Shown piece by piece: positions 1-11,964 of a DNA stretch of 64,000 nt. Source of the DNA: Nageia nagi (taxonomy: Eukaryota; Pinophyta); assembly GCA_050084985.1 (NCBI GenBank), contig JBITNC010000001.1:119226001-119290000 (forward strand), given 5' to 3'. The position numbers and the translations under genes are program-made. The notes under the pieces are model-generated. The model had not been told where the DNA came from, did not search any database, and saw nothing but the letters and a program-made list of their open reading frames with translations. Each line of letters begins with the position of its first letter. Within the stretch, counting starts at the first letter, position 1.

Positions 1-49
1 AGATGAATAGATTAACAATAATGAGATTGAACCTATTAGGAGTCAAGTT

Positions 50-505
50 CAACAAGGACTAGCTAGAGATCTAAAGAAAGTTCAAGCTCCTAGGTTTAAT
101 GGGAAAATTTATGAAGACATTGAGGAATGGCTTGAGGAAATGCAAAATTATTTTTCCATGAATAATATTTCCTCCAAATCCAAAACAATTTGGGGAATTT
201 ATAATTTTCAAGAAGCTACCTTCCAATGGTAGAAATTGTATAAGGTCAAGAAAATGATTCATAGTACAAATCTAAAATGGGAAAATTTCATATAAGTTTT
301 TAAGAAAGCCTTATTGACAGAGAAGTTCTACTCATATAAGTATGATGAGCTCTATACCATTCAGCAAGGAAATACAACCATAAAAATCTACTATCAAAAG
401 TCTATGAAGCTTTTGAAATATGCACCTGAAGATAAAAATCACTTGGAAATTCATAGGTTTATCTTATGTATGGATCCTAATATTAGGATTGTGGTACATG
501 TATAA
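50..505 (+). pseudogene. Gag fragment of gypsy copy 1
   Basis: This is a remnant of the capsid (Retrotrans_gag) domain, which assembles the virus-like particle. The frame reads QAPRFNGK, then W-EEM-NYF, then a W-stop-KLY where the family has two tryptophans, and later ELYTIQQGNTTIKIYYQKSMK, which matches the family pattern of F..L.QG..TV..Y...F. Stops sit at about 231 (TAG for Trp) and 293 (TAA). The domain is otherwise collinear with functional gypsy gags. No zinc knuckle could be made out downstream, where the DNA becomes A-rich and frameshifted. Confidence 0.75.
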
Positions 506-949
506 ACCAAAAACCTTAAAAAAGGCTTATGATTTAACCAAGTAGGAAAAAAATAACCTTAGGATCAAGAGGTCTTTATATAGTACGCTCAATAGTTATG
601 AAAGGCAAAAATAAATAAATAAATGATTCAAAGACTAATAACAACAACATCAAAATAATAAGAAGTTTAAGGGGGATAATTTTTCTCAAAATCATATACA
701 AAAGAAGGGTAATGTAAATGGAAACAATGGTAAAATTATTTAAAAATAAAAATAAAAAATAGAACTAGAACAATCAAGAAAACAAAAATGAGGTACCTAA
801 GGATAATTTGCAAAACAAATCCAAAGGGGAGTTTATTAGGTATATAGAGGTTAGGATCATTTTGCATACAAATTTCCTATGAGGAAGGTCCAAAATAAAT
901 ATAGTATCTTTATAGAAATTGGAGAGGAAAAACCTAAATGGACAAGCCA

Positions 950-1330
950 CTCCTAAATAGATCGTAAATAAAATGTCTGGTAAAAACTTAAGAATTCTTA
1001 TAGATAATGGTACAACTAAAATTTTAATCTCTACTTCTATTATTGAAGATATGTTGAAGGTAAAAAAATTCATGATATAATGGTAGTTAGTTGAGTATGG
1101 CTCTAGAAAAACCTAATTCATTAGTCAATACCTCAAGGAAGTAGAAATAGAATTACCTAAGGGTATCACTGAATGGGATCTATATGTAGCTTCTCTCCAT
1201 TTTTTTAACATTATCCTAGGGATGGATTAGTTAAAAGGTCATAAGACCTTGATAAAGTTTCATGAAAGGTGGATCAATTTGATTGAAATAAATAATAAAG
1301 GATAAATAATGCTCAGTGAAAAAGAGTATT
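950..1330 (+). pseudogene. Retropepsin-like protease fragment of gypsy copy 1
   Basis: This is the aspartic protease that would cut the polyprotein. The frame around 985-1080 reads LRILIDNGTTKILIS, in which D-N-G replaces the usual D-S/T-G active-site triplet. It is followed by KEVEIELPKGITEWDLYV and a GMD-stop-L segment corresponding to the conserved ILGMDWL end of the domain; TGG has become TAG. Several in-frame stops make it non-coding. Confidence 0.65.
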
Positions 1331-1539
1331 TTAGACCTTATCTTCTCAATGGTATGCAATTAAAGTGATACCTTAGAAAAAGAGAATTGATTTATGTGGT
1401 TAGGATTATAGAAGTAGAAAAAATAAAATCAATATGAAAATACCTTTCAATAATAAAATATGTTTCAATAATTTAGGATGTGTCTCTTAATGACCTATTA
1501 TGATTTCCTTCAAAGAAAGAATTTGACTTCTAAATTGAA

Positions 1540-2353
1540 CTAGTTCCTAGTGTCAAACCTATATCTAGAACTCCTTATCATATACCAATTATTAAACTGC
1601 ATGATTTAAAGGTCCAATTGTAAGATTTATTAGATAATAGTTTTATTAAGCTAAGTGTTTATCAATGGAATGATCCAATCCCCTTTGTTAAAAATAAAGA
1701 TTGATAAATAAGGCTATGCATTAGTTATCATATGTTGAATAAAGTCAAAATTAAAAACAAATATCCCCTACCAATAATAGATGATTTGTTTGATCAACTT
1801 AAGCATTCTATGATTTTCTTAAAAATTGACTTAAAATATATTTATCATCAATTAAGAATAAAGAGTTTAGGTACTCATAATACTACTTTCAAAATAACAT
1901 ATGGTCATTATGAGTTTGTTGTGCTTCCTTTTGATTTAAGAAATGATTTAGTTGCATTCATAAACCTCATGAATAGTATATTTGTTAAGTACTTAGATAT
2001 ATTTGTTCTAGTATTTTTGGATTATATATTGGTTTAATTTAAAAATAAATATGAGCATCACCATCATCCAAGCCTAGTTCTATATGTGTTAAGGAAACAC
2101 CAACTCTATGGGAAATTTTCAAAGTGTGATTTTTATGTTTCTCAAGTTCAATGTTTGGGATACATAATTTCTATTGAACATATATTTGTTAAGACTAAAA
2201 AGATGGAAGTTATAATGAGTTGTCTTGCACAAAAAAATGTATCAAAAGTTATAAGCTTCATGGTACTAGCTATGTGTTATTGTTGTTTTGTAAAATACTT
2301 CTCCTAAATTGTAAATCCTATTACTAGTATCCAAAAGGAAATTTTAGTATTTA
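1540..2353 (+). pseudogene. Reverse transcriptase, first part, gypsy copy 1
   Basis: The frame contains [42 protein letters not shown] and, at the catalytic site, FLDYILV where copy 2 has FLDDILV. The second catalytic Asp is therefore lost in copy 1 only (GAT to TAT at about 2022). The thumb follows as KHQLYGKFSKCDF and LGYIIS. The wording is that of chromovirus-type plant gypsy RTs. The domain is cut at about 2353 by the 4.84-kb insert and resumes at about 7196. Confidence 0.85.
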
Positions 2354-2405
2354 TGTAACACATCCACCTATTATTGACATATAAAACTATTAAATTTAAA
2401 ACCTA

Positions 2406-2424
2406 ATTATTATTATTATTATTA
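2406..2424. repeat. (ATT)n microsatellite
   Basis: A short run of ATT units near the left end of the insert. The second copy has the same tract at about 13421-13440 with slightly different length and flank, as expected from replication slippage after the duplication. Confidence 0.85.
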
Positions 2425-5145
2425 GTTTAAATACTTGAATGATCTTGGAATGGACCAGGTAATCCACATGAGCTTGTAAGTGTTGCTAGCTAGTCAGCAC
2501 CCACATGGCAAGATTAGCTAAAGTTTAGATTAACCAACCATGATTATATCTTTTCTATTATTCACTCCATAATTATCATCTCATTGAGGAGGAACCCATA
2601 TATGATCTCACCATTTTTTCTTCATAAGGTATGCAATAGACATTTTGGACATAATGTAGTGGTTTCCTACTCGAGGCCCATATCACTCAAGAGAACACAT
2701 ATCCACTAGGTTACACATCCTCACTTGATGATAACCCTTGGACTCACAATAGCATATAGTTTATCCTAGGTAAAATTCTTTATGAGTGGGTAGCATCATC
2801 CCTTATGGAATAGTCATCATATACATACATGCTAAATTGTAAGTAGTATGAATACTAAATTACCTTCACCCAGTAATTGTAGTTTTGTCAACTGTTATCT
2901 TCATCTAACACTTTATTGAGGATATGAGATCCTATCCTACCCATATATATCAATTAGGCTCACCATGGTATCTAGCATCCTCATTCCCATATATTAGGGA
3001 GCCATGGGTATTGAAGAAATACCCTTGAGTGGTTTGTGCAGTCTAATTAATTTTAAGTAAGGTTATAAAATAAAACCACCCATGACATATCATTCCTAAA
3101 TAACGATCCCAATTCAATTATTAGGATTACCAATATCGTATTCAAGAATGCCAAGCTTACTCAAGAAGTCACACAAGATATATGGAAGTACTAAAATTAT
3201 CCCTTATGCATAGTACTACATAATTAATACTACTTTATAAAAGTTCTCATACTAGTGTTTAGTAATGTACCTTAAGATGATACTAAAGTTAGCTACTTAT
3301 ATAAAGGAAGTACAACATGAAGTGATCCTTACTAAAGGTATATTCTTTTGAAATATTGTTTAATGAGATAGGCTCAACTAATGACTATTCTAGGCCATTT
3401 TATTTCATTACTAAATCCATCCAAAAGTTCCCTTTTTGGTTGACTTGATTCCTTTAGGGTTACTCTTTCATCTAGGTTGTTTTTGAGTTTATTTTTCCAT
3501 TTTATCATTACTTATGTATTATACTATAAGATAAATTATGTATTTATGAGTTGATATTAGGGTTAAACTTACACCTTTAGACTTGATTGATAAATCTTAG
3601 TAATATCACTATCATACTACAAGGTTGGTATTTAATTCACTAATCCCCTTTAATTCATTTTGATCCCTTTTCAATCCCTCTTGATTGATTATCCAGTTGT
3701 ATTATGAATCATCCCTCAAGAGGTAATATGTACTTACAATATCTTGTCATTACTAAGTTATCTCATTTCTTACTAGTTCCATAAGATTTCCTTCTTAACT
3801 TTTAATTATAGATCACCCTATTCTTCCTCAATGAGGATTCTACACATGTGTTTTTAGGACATTAGGTTTACCTTGTTAGGGTTTAACTTACCATATATTA
3901 ATGTAATAAATTTAATCCCATCTATAAGGATTTAGGGTTAACATTAATAATAGCAATCCCTATAATTGATTTACCTTTATTTCCTTTTTCTATAGTATTA
4001 CTAAGATTTATCAATCTCTACTCTTAATCACAATTAAAGACTAGGACTTCAAGGTTATTCATAATTTTCTTGCATTGTAAGGGTACTAGGTTGATAATAT
4101 GTTTACAAGAATAATATAAATCCTTTTACTAAAACATTCTTCTTGTATTAAGAATCCGAGTTATGTTTTGTCTTGAGGCCATACTAGGGTAATAGGATTC
4201 ATATGAAAGATAGAAGACCACTAGATTTATCTCCTTAAAGTCGTACGTATAATTTGATTTTTATGTCATTTATTACCCTTGATTCCATATTACTTCACAT
4301 TTCCCATTAACTACCTCCATTATATTTAGAGTTACTACTTTAGTATTAAGAGGCCTTATATTGAAAAGTAGATTATGCCCATTTAATTAAATCTTAAAGG
4401 ATTTCAAGAAGATTCCACTAAACTTGCATTCCATAAAAATTATGATATTAAAGTACATAAATGAGGATAACCTTATTATTTATAAGAGATTCCTTTATAA
4501 TTTTAAACATGGTAATGACATCAACTTGATCTAAAGGGTCTTCAAAATATCTTGTCCTCCTGATGTAGGTTCTTCTTCATCTCCAAACTTCTCCCAATGA
4601 GCAAAAGAGATTGGGTTGAGTACAAAGAATGGATTAGAGTTTGAGGATTAGGAAAATCTCATTTTCATGTTTTACCATGATGTAAATTATTCTAACTACA
4701 TTCTTTTCATTCATTAGAAACTCCTTTTATGGACCTTAGGAGGATTTATATCCTCTAAAGGATTACCTCCTTTCCTCGATCGTATAGTACAATTTCAAGA
4801 TAAATAAATACATATGAATGTCATCATAAATTCAATAATTTGATCTTAACTATACTCTAATTTTATTTTAATGATGCTAAAATAAACTAATTATATAACC
4901 TTAACAAGTCTTGATCACTTACTATCTACACATAAATAATATCCTAATAATAATTTACTATCTCCATATAAATAATATCCTAATCCTAAGATGATCTCAT
5001 CTCACAATTATTAAATCATTCATATCCTTAGTGTTACATAGGCTTTTACTAATTATTGAATAACTTAAAGCAATTTAACTTAATCATTTCATTAGTCCTT
5101 ATCCATGATTTAGTTTATTCTTCTTTTATTCCTATGAATATCTTT

Positions 5146-5448
5146 TTAGGAAGACAAATTTATAACAAAAAAATGTGGTATTTTGGATGAAGGAAGAGAG
5201 GTAAGAGGTTTCTCATGAGCTGGAATCCATGGTTTCTTCCCAACACTACTTTCTACTAAAAATACATGGCTTGGCATAAAATTATAATTAGTGCTTCTAC
5301 ACCATTCATTTAGGGAAAACATAATGTATTGATCTATTAAGTCTTCATAGATGTGGCACATAGTTTCTATTGGGATATATGTCATACCACTTTGCAAGTC
5401 ATAGATACGCATAACAAGGAAGAAAAATGTTTGGATAAAGAATGGCAT
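5146..5448 (-). CDS. Uncharacterised 100-codon frame in the insert, copy 1
   Basis: An open frame of 100 codons begins MPFFIQTFFFLVMRIYDL. It stays open in the second copy with two residue changes (R to H, P to L). The two copies are only a few percent apart, so this is weak evidence of selection. I recognise no domain. It lies about 190 bp before a PPR remnant on the other strand, and may be part of the same captured DNA or chance. Confidence 0.2.
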   Translation of the reverse strand: MPFFIQTFFFLVMRIYDLQSGMTYIPIETMCHIYEDLIDQYIMFSLNEWCRSTNYNFMPSHVFLVESSVGKKPWIPAHEKPLTSLPSSKIPHFFVINLSS

Positions 5449-5639
5449 CCATCATAAAATGATTTTAAGAAATTATTTTTTAATACTTAACATCTAAATG
5501 TAGGGATTTAAAGCTTTTCTTAGGTTGTATCTGATGGGAAAGGAAATGCATAAAGTTATAATTTCTACAAATATTACATGTAGTTATCATATGTAAAGCC
5601 AAACTTTACAATATTTAAGATTGTTCTTTTGATATATGC

Positions 5640-5885
5640 CATCATGAAAACCCTCAAATAAGTTATGGAGATTCATTTAAGAGTATGTGATAATGGTTTC
5701 TCATTGAATGTTATGGTCATATGTGCCCAAATAGCCATATATGCAAAATGTGGGAGAGTACACAAGACCTAGGAATGGTTTGTCAAAATTCATGATGCAA
5801 ATAATGTTTAATGGGATGAAATGCTTGTATACTATGCAAAAATGGATACAATCTCATGGGATGCAATTATTTGAATATTCTTACA
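5640..5885 (+). pseudogene. PPR (pentatricopeptide repeat) gene fragment, copy 1
   Basis: PPR proteins bind organellar RNA in land plants. One frame reads EIHLRVCDNGFSLNVMV, then IAIYAKCGRVHKT, EWFVKIHDANNV, and YAKMDTISWDAII. These are the signature phrases of a PLS-class PPR tract (an IDMYAKCG-type motif, then a V.SW.AMI-type motif). At least two stops interrupt it (TAG in place of a residue before EWF, TAA before W). Only about two repeats remain, so it is a captured or inserted gene scrap. Confidence 0.7.
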
Positions 5886-7195
5886 AAAAAGGAAAAGATT
5901 AAAAAGAGAGAGAGAAGGCTAAAAGAAGGGAATTTTGAACTTTTTGCTATGCGAAACTCTTATGAGCTTTCAAGTTGGGGTTTACACAAAGAATAGTCTT
6001 ATAAACCATTAAATATAATGTCCCACCATACAACTAATGAACTCCAATGTTTCCTACCTAGTAGACTCTAAAAATAAATTAATAAATTATACCCCCTTTA
6101 TCTAGGAACAAACTTCATGTGCATATATTCAAATAAGAAAATAACATGTCCTTTTACTAAAATCCCATTACAAAATTTACATGTAATACCATATTCATAA
6201 ACCTATATTAAGCATTCTTTCCTTTCAAAACCTATTAATAATACCAAATGAATCTATAGATTTAAAATGTAAAATAAAAGGAGAGCACCTTAGCTTGAGA
6301 GGGAGGAGAGGCTTCTCTTTTCCATGGGATCTTAAACAAAGGCTAATAAAAAATGAAATGGTAATGAATTATCCTAAGATTACTCCCTTATTTATTGTTA
6401 AGAAGGCTCAAATATGTCCAAATAAATGTCTACTCATCCCTTCAAAAAATTTTATGTTAGGTATCAATTAAAGTTGTTGATAAGTGTGGTGGCATTAAAT
6501 AATTTGAACTTTTTTTATATTAATTGATAAATTAAGGCCAATTATTTCCCATACCCGACACAAAGAAACAAAGTAAGTAGGACCATATCTCAATTATTTT
6601 CATAAACCACCAAAATATCTTGTAACATCCACAAAGTGACATTAGTCCTTTCTAACTATCACCTTTTAAATTCCCCTCATTTTACTAACAATTATAAGTA
6701 AAAACTCAAATTTGAAAGAAGAAAGTATTCTTTTCCCTTTTTGAAATAGTTTCAAAAATATATTGCAAGATTTTAACACTTGTTTTACCTATGATGATCC
6801 CTTCATCCTACATAGTAAGTTCATTAGTACATACACATATATCCACAAATTCATCATTGAAATCAATAATCATGTTTAGTAATTGTACCATGCATCTAAA
6901 TGATCCATAATGGTCATTAGGGTTTGTTAGTAAACCAATGATAATCATTTCCTCACTCTTACTTTTTAATTTTCATCACCAACTCACCCTTGGTCCCTTG
7001 GGTCTTTATCCACACTTTCCATATCGATGCATCCTATAACCTATATCATAACATATTGAAGCTAGCATCAAAATGACACAAATAAAGCATGTCTCTAGTC
7101 AAAATTAGTCATCACATAACATAATTTAAACTTAATCTCATTATAATCCTTGATGAGACTCAATTCTTAATAGTACAATTGGGTGGGTCACTATA

Positions 7196-8057
7196 ATTTG
7201 ATGGATAGAGAAATGTGAAAATGAATTTGTTATACTAAAAGAAAGGCTTACCACTACCCCAATTTTTATCGTACAAGATCCTTTTGGAAACATTATGATA
7301 TGTACTAATGCTTCACTTCTTAGTATAGGAGGTGCATTTCCTTAAAATGATAAGCTTGTGGAATATAAATATTGAATGTTAAAGACTCATGATATGAATT
7401 ATGCTACACATGACCTTGAACTAACAACCATTATTCATGCATTAAAGGTGTGGAGACACTATCTTTGAGGTTGGTCCTTTGAGATAAAACCATATCATCA
7501 TAGTTTTGAGATATATTTTTACTAAATCTAATTTGAATGCTCACTACAGAATATGGATAGATTTTTTGGCTGAATATGACTTTTTGATAAAGTATATAAA
7601 AGTTCAAGAAAAAAAGTGACAAATTCTTAAAGAAGATAAAAAAATCTTTTGGCAATGACTAGGGGTCACTTTGATTTGTTATATAAAATAAAATAAATGC
7701 AAACTAATAATACTTATTATTTGAAAATTAGTAAAAAGATGAAAAAATTTATCCTTCAGTCAAAGATTTTGGGGTTATGGATGGGTTTTTTGTATTCCAA
7801 GGGTAGGATTTTCATTCCCAAAATAGGTTATTTTAGGAAGACAATATTAAAGGAGGCACATATATTACCTTATTTTGCTTATCCTAGTAGAGAAAAATTA
7901 AAAACCTTTTTATTGGAATGGAATAAAAAGAGATGTTAATCAATTTATGGTAAGATGCCTTGAATAAAAAGTTGAAAGAAGAACATGAACTTCCTAGAGG
8001 GAAATTGTATCCTCATGATATTCCTACCCAAAAATGGTAAAACATATTGATGGATTT
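7196..8057 (+). pseudogene. RNase H and integrase N-terminus of gypsy copy 1
   Basis: After the insert the frame resumes as REKCENEFVILKERLTTTP and then YATHDLELTTIIHALKVWRHYL, the conserved gypsy RNase H tail. From 7697, in another frame, comes FLYSKGRIFIPKIGY and KEAHILPYFAYPSREKLK, which is the integrase N-terminal region with its first His positions. The copy ends in the integrase core at about 8057 (MVKHIDGFY). In copy 2 the matching bases go on as a full integrase core. Stops and shifts separate the blocks. Confidence 0.8.
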
Positions 8058-9942
8058 TATGATGAAGGGAGAAAGAATGGTGGTCATCCAAAATTCATAG
8101 AAGATGTTGGACCAGCCAATGAAGATTCTTCTAATGAGCCCAATAATGCAAATGTTGAGCCCACAAATGGACAAGGCCAAGAGAGTCCTCCTTCACCTTG
8201 CACACCAAGTACCTCAAGCCCACCAAATCCATTGAGTCAAGCAAAGGAAAATATTAAAAAGTGGAAGAGAATTTTGGCAAATCATCCTACTTCTAATATT
8301 TTAGATACAAATTTCACTAAGAGACTCACAAGAAGTCAAGCAAAAGAGATGGAAAATGTTGTATCTAGACTTAAAAATTTGAATATGTATGGAGATGATG
8401 AAAATGAAGATCATAGTGGTGATATTGTCAATTACGCACTTATGACTAGCATTGATGTTGAGCCCTCTTGTTTTGAAAATGCTTGTACTAATGATTTATG
8501 GATGAAGGCAATGGAGGAAGAAATGCATTCTATTGAAAAGAATGAAACTTGGGAGCTTGTGGAGCTTCCAAAAGACAAGAAATGTATAGGTTACAAATGG
8601 GTCTACAAGACCAAATACAATAGTGATGGAACTATTGAAAAGCACAAAGCAAGGCTTGTTGCAAAGGGGTTCAAGAAAAAATATGGCATTGATTATGAAG
8701 AGACTTTCACACCGGTAGTAAGAAAAGAGACAATCAGGTTGGTCCTTTCTTTGGCTACCCAAAAGGCTGGAAAGTAATGCACATGGATGTGAAAAGTGCA
8801 TTTTTGAATGGCTACTTGCAAGAAGAGGTTTATGTGGAACAACCTCAAGGCTTCATCATCAAAGGAAAAGAGCATCTAGTCTACAAATTGAAGAAGGCTT
8901 TGTATGGCCTAAAGCAAGCACCAAGGGCATGGTATTCAAGGATAGATGGCTACTTTCAACAATATGGTTTCCAAAGGAGCAAGAATGAACCTACCCTCTG
9001 CATCATGAAGCAAGGTATTGATCTTATACTTGTTTGTTTATATGTTGATGATTTGATTTATATGGGTAGTTCTTCTAAATTGAATGATGAATTCAAAAAG
9101 AAAATGATGGATGAATTTGAAATGAAAGACTTGGGTCTTATGCACTACTTCTTAGGATTGGAAGTATATCAATGTAATGATGAAATCTTTGTATGTCAAA
9201 GCAAGTATGCTAAGGATATGTTGTTGAAATTTGGTATGGAAAGTTGTAAACCACTACCCACTCCAATGGTGAGCTTCTTTGTAAGGATGATGGGGGAGTG
9301 AGAGTCAATGTAACCACTTATAGATCCAATGTAGGGAGTCTTATGTTTCTCACAAACACTAGGCCCGATATTGCATTTGCTACATCACTTGTATCCAGGT
9401 ATATGGGTGATCCATTTGAGTCACACATGAAAGTAGCAAAGAGAATTCTGAGATATGTTCAAGGAGCAATTGATTTTGGCATTCACTACATCAAACATGG
9501 GAGTGTCAAACTTGTTGGCTATAGTGATTCAGATTGGAGGAGCAACATTGATGATAGGAAGAGCACATCCAAATAATGCTTTAGTATTGGTTTATGTATG
9601 ATAACATGGAGTTCAAAGAAACAAATTATGGTGGCTCTTTCATCAACCGAAGCGGAGTATATTACAATCACAAGTGCTAGTGCTCAAGCATTGTGGTTAA
9701 GGAAGATTCTAGAGGAGCTTTGTGAGATTCAAAGTGGTGCTACTATTATGTATTGTGACAACAAGAGTGCCATCCAATTGGCACAAAATCCAATCCATCA
9801 TAGCAGGTCAAAGCATTTTGATATGAAGTATCACTTCATAAGAGACATGGTGGAGAAGAAGATAGTGGAGCTTAGACATATTAATACTTTGGATAATGTG
9901 GCTGATATTTTTACCAAAGCCATTGTCAAAGTCAATTTTTGA
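8058..9942 (+). pseudogene. Ty1/copia (Tork-like) pol, 3' half: linker, RT and RNase H
   Basis: This is the C-terminal half of a copia polyprotein. It starts in the Pro/Ser-rich linker between integrase and RT. RT follows: LWMKAMEEEMHSIEKNETWELV, then WVYKTKYNSDGTIEKHKARLVAKGF, then MHMDVKSAFLNGYLQEEVYV, LKKALYGLKQAPRAWYSRID and the catalytic CLYVDDLIYMG. RNase H contains RPDIAF, DSDW, ITWSSKKQ, ALSSTEAEYI, CDNKSAIQLAQNP and a C-terminal DIFTKA. It spans three frames: frameshifts at about 8776 and 9298, and a TAA at 9574. Protease and integrase are absent. It is better preserved than the gypsy on either side, so probably a younger insertion. Confidence 0.93.
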
Positions 9943-9976
9943 AGCTAAGGAACTTCCTGGTAAGTCCACTTAGCAT

Positions 9977-9987
9977 CAAGGGGAGTA
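9977..9987 (+). other. Polypurine tract of the copia element
   Basis: AAGGGGAGTA immediately precedes the TGTTGG start of the LTR. It would prime plus-strand DNA synthesis. It lies 35 bases after the pol stop, the normal place. Confidence 0.8.
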
Positions 9988-10290
9988 TGTTGGAAGTATT
10001 TCTAACATAATTCCTAAGTCCTAATTTATTAGGATTAATTAATTAGGACTAAAGTATTTTCCTAAGTATCTAGGTCTAAGTATTTATTAGTTTATTGTTA
10101 TAACAAGTAATTTGTCATGTAGTGATCTAAGGGTGATACGTATAGTGTGAATTTTTTATGGTCATGAGAATATTATTATCAACTTCTTATCTTGTATTGT
10201 AATGGCTTTCTTAAGCCTATATATGTAACTCATTTTGATGAATAATACAGAACATTTTTGGTTCTCTCATTATGGTGATATTAATATTGG
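9988..10290 (+). repeat. 3' LTR of the copia element (right edge approximate)
   Basis: It starts TGTTGGAAGTATTTC directly after the polypurine tract. It contains TATATATG at about 10214-10222 and GAATAATACAG at about 10240, usual promoter and leader phrases of plant copia LTRs. The right edge is not fixed by a second LTR in the window. TCTCTCA ends at 10269 and another CA lies near 10302, so the edge could be anywhere between these. Confidence 0.7.
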
Positions 10291-10656
10291 ATTTTGAATC
10301 ACAAGTAGGTGATAAGGATCCAATTCACTTAGGAAATGTTCTATGTCCTTTCATGGAGTAGCATGAAACTGGTGGAATGTACATGTCCCTTCTAAGGAGT
10401 ATGGGCTCTAAGAAAAACCTTAAGTTCATTGAATTGATAAAGGTAGTTTGATTATAGTGGTTAATAAAATACTAATGCTTTAATCAAACATGTGTAGATG
10501 TTTCAAAATATAACTAGCACATGAATTGGATGAATGGAACTTGACCACTTCCATCCACTTGGGAATTATTTGCAATAATCAATCAACCTAAACTTGGTTA
10601 TTCCTAAAAAGAATTTATTTTCCTAAAATTAGGTTGAATAGGAGAGTACATTTCAT
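10291..10656 (+). other. Putative 5' LTR tail of gypsy copy 2
   Basis: About 365 bases with no coding sequence lie between the copia LTR and the gypsy primer site. From position this should be the end of the gypsy 5' LTR. It cannot be checked inside the window, because the 3' LTR of the same element is cut after 116 bases. Confidence 0.4.
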
Positions 10657-10670
10657 TTGCTATCAAAGCA
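10657..10670 (+). other. Decayed primer-binding site of gypsy copy 2
   Basis: TTGCTATCAAAGCA resembles the plant gypsy primer site TTTGGTATCAGAGC, complementary to the 3' end of initiator Met-tRNA, with about three changes. It lies some 380 bases before the start of recognisable gag. Confidence 0.5.
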
Positions 10671-11065
10671 TAAAACATATGACTTTTAAAAATGCTTTCT
10701 ATGCTAATTCTTGTCTTAATCCTTACTTAATCCATTTTCTTGTGGTCCTTATAGTAGAAATAACAACTAATACTATAAAATATTAAAGGAGGTATGATAA
10801 CTAGATTATCAACTAACTAATTTCCTAGGGAAATATTTCCCATTTAGTATGAAACTCTATACCTAGGGGCGAAGGTGCATCTAGACCTTGTACAAAAAAT
10901 GCCATGAATGATGTAATTCAAAAATTACAATAACAAATTATGAAATAAAAAAATATTTTAGAAATATTGATTAATAAGATGCAAGATAAAAATAAATAAT
11001 CCTCTACTAAAAATAAATATGAATAGATTAACAATAATGAGATTGAACCTATTAGGAGTCAAGTT

Positions 11066-11521
11066 CAACAAGGACTAGCTAGAGATCTAAAGAAAGTTCA
11101 AGCTCCTAGGTTTAATGGGAAAATTTATGAAGCCATTGAGGAATGGCTTGAGGAAATGCAAAATTATTTTTCCATGAATAATATTTCCTCTAAATCCAAA
11201 ACAATTTGGGGAATTTATAATTTTCAAGAAGCTACCTTCCAATGGTAGAAATTGTATAAGGTCAAGAAAATGATTCATAGTACGAATCTAAAATGGGAAA
11301 ATATCATATAAGTTTTTAAGAAAGCCTTATTGATAGAGAATTTATACTCATATAAGTATGATGAGCTCTATACCATTCAGCAAGGAAATACAACCATAAA
11401 AATCTACTATCAAAAGTATATGAAGCTTTTGAAATATGCACTTGAAGATAAAAATCACTTGGAAATTCATAGGTTTATCTTATGTATGGATCCTAATATT
11501 AGGACTGTGGTACATGTATGA
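11066..11521 (+). pseudogene. Gag fragment of gypsy copy 2
   Basis: Same domain and stop pattern as in copy 1. The shared TAG after ATFQW (about 11247) and the TAA near 11309 prove that decay came before duplication. Private changes include the Met-Ile-Glu-Asn reading at 11330, where copy 1 has Met-Thr-Glu-Lys. Confidence 0.75.
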
Positions 11522-11964
11522 AACAAAAACCTTAAAAAAATCTTATGATTTAAACAAGTAGGCATAAAATAACCTTAGGATCAAGAGGTCTTTATATAGT
11601 ACGCTCAATAGTTATGAAAGGCAAAAAATAAATAAATAAATGATTCAAAGACTAATAACAACAACATCAAAATAATAAGAAGTTTAAGGGGGATAATTTT
11701 TCTCAAAATCATATACAAAAGAAGGGTAATGTAAATGGAAACAATGGTAAAATTATTTTTTTAAAAATAAAAAATAGAACTAGAACAATCAGGAAAACAA
11801 AAATGAGGCACCTAAGGATAATTTGCAAAACAAATCCAAAAGGGAGTTTATTAGGTATATAGAGGTTAGGATCATTTTACATACAAATTTCCTAAGAGGA
11901 AGGTCCAAAATAAATATATGATCTGTATAGCAATTGGAGAGGAAAAACCTAAATGGACATGCCA

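Larger units (their letters stand above)
2354..7195. mobile_element. 4.84-kb insert of unknown class inside gypsy RT, copy 1
   Basis: RT sequence stops at 2353 and resumes at 7196. The 5 bases before the insert are ATTTA (2349-2353) and those after it are ATTTG (7196-7200), close to a target-site duplication. The insert begins TGTAACACATCC, as many plant LTRs do, and ends CTATA, possibly a decayed CTACA. A sequence like an initiator-Met primer site (TGGTATCTAGC, 2966-2976) lies 612 bases in. I could not find matching terminal repeats, so the class stays open. It holds a PPR-gene remnant and a 100-codon minus-strand frame. The rest (2354-5145, 5890-7195) shows no gene. Confidence 0.6.
1..8057 (+). 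mobile_element. Ty3/gypsy (chromovirus-type) element, copy 1, truncated at both ends
   Basis: The left end lies outside the window and the right end stops inside the integrase core at about 8057, where copia sequence begins. Gag, protease, RT, RNase H and integrase N-terminus follow in the usual gypsy order. The segment aligns almost base for base with 11017-19084 at an offset of 11014-11016; about a dozen differences occur in the first 500 bases, counted by eye. The two copies share stop codons and a 4.84-kb insert, so they were copied as decayed DNA and not by separate transpositions. Every reading frame is broken. Confidence 0.85.

Noticed and set aside
6621-7195. Possible 3' LTR of the 4.84-kb insert, starting TGTAACATCC
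   Set aside because: The start resembles the insert's left end (TGTAACACATCC), but the following sequence does not match and no polypurine tract precedes it.
8034-8777. A chimeric gypsy-copia retrotransposon made by template switching
   Set aside because: Copy 2 of the same gypsy continues past the break, and a simple tandem duplication explains every segment. Kept only as the alternative.
8496-8875. Minus-strand frames of 60 to 101 codons
   Set aside because: Exact antisense of the copia RT, which has unmistakable protein motifs on the plus strand.
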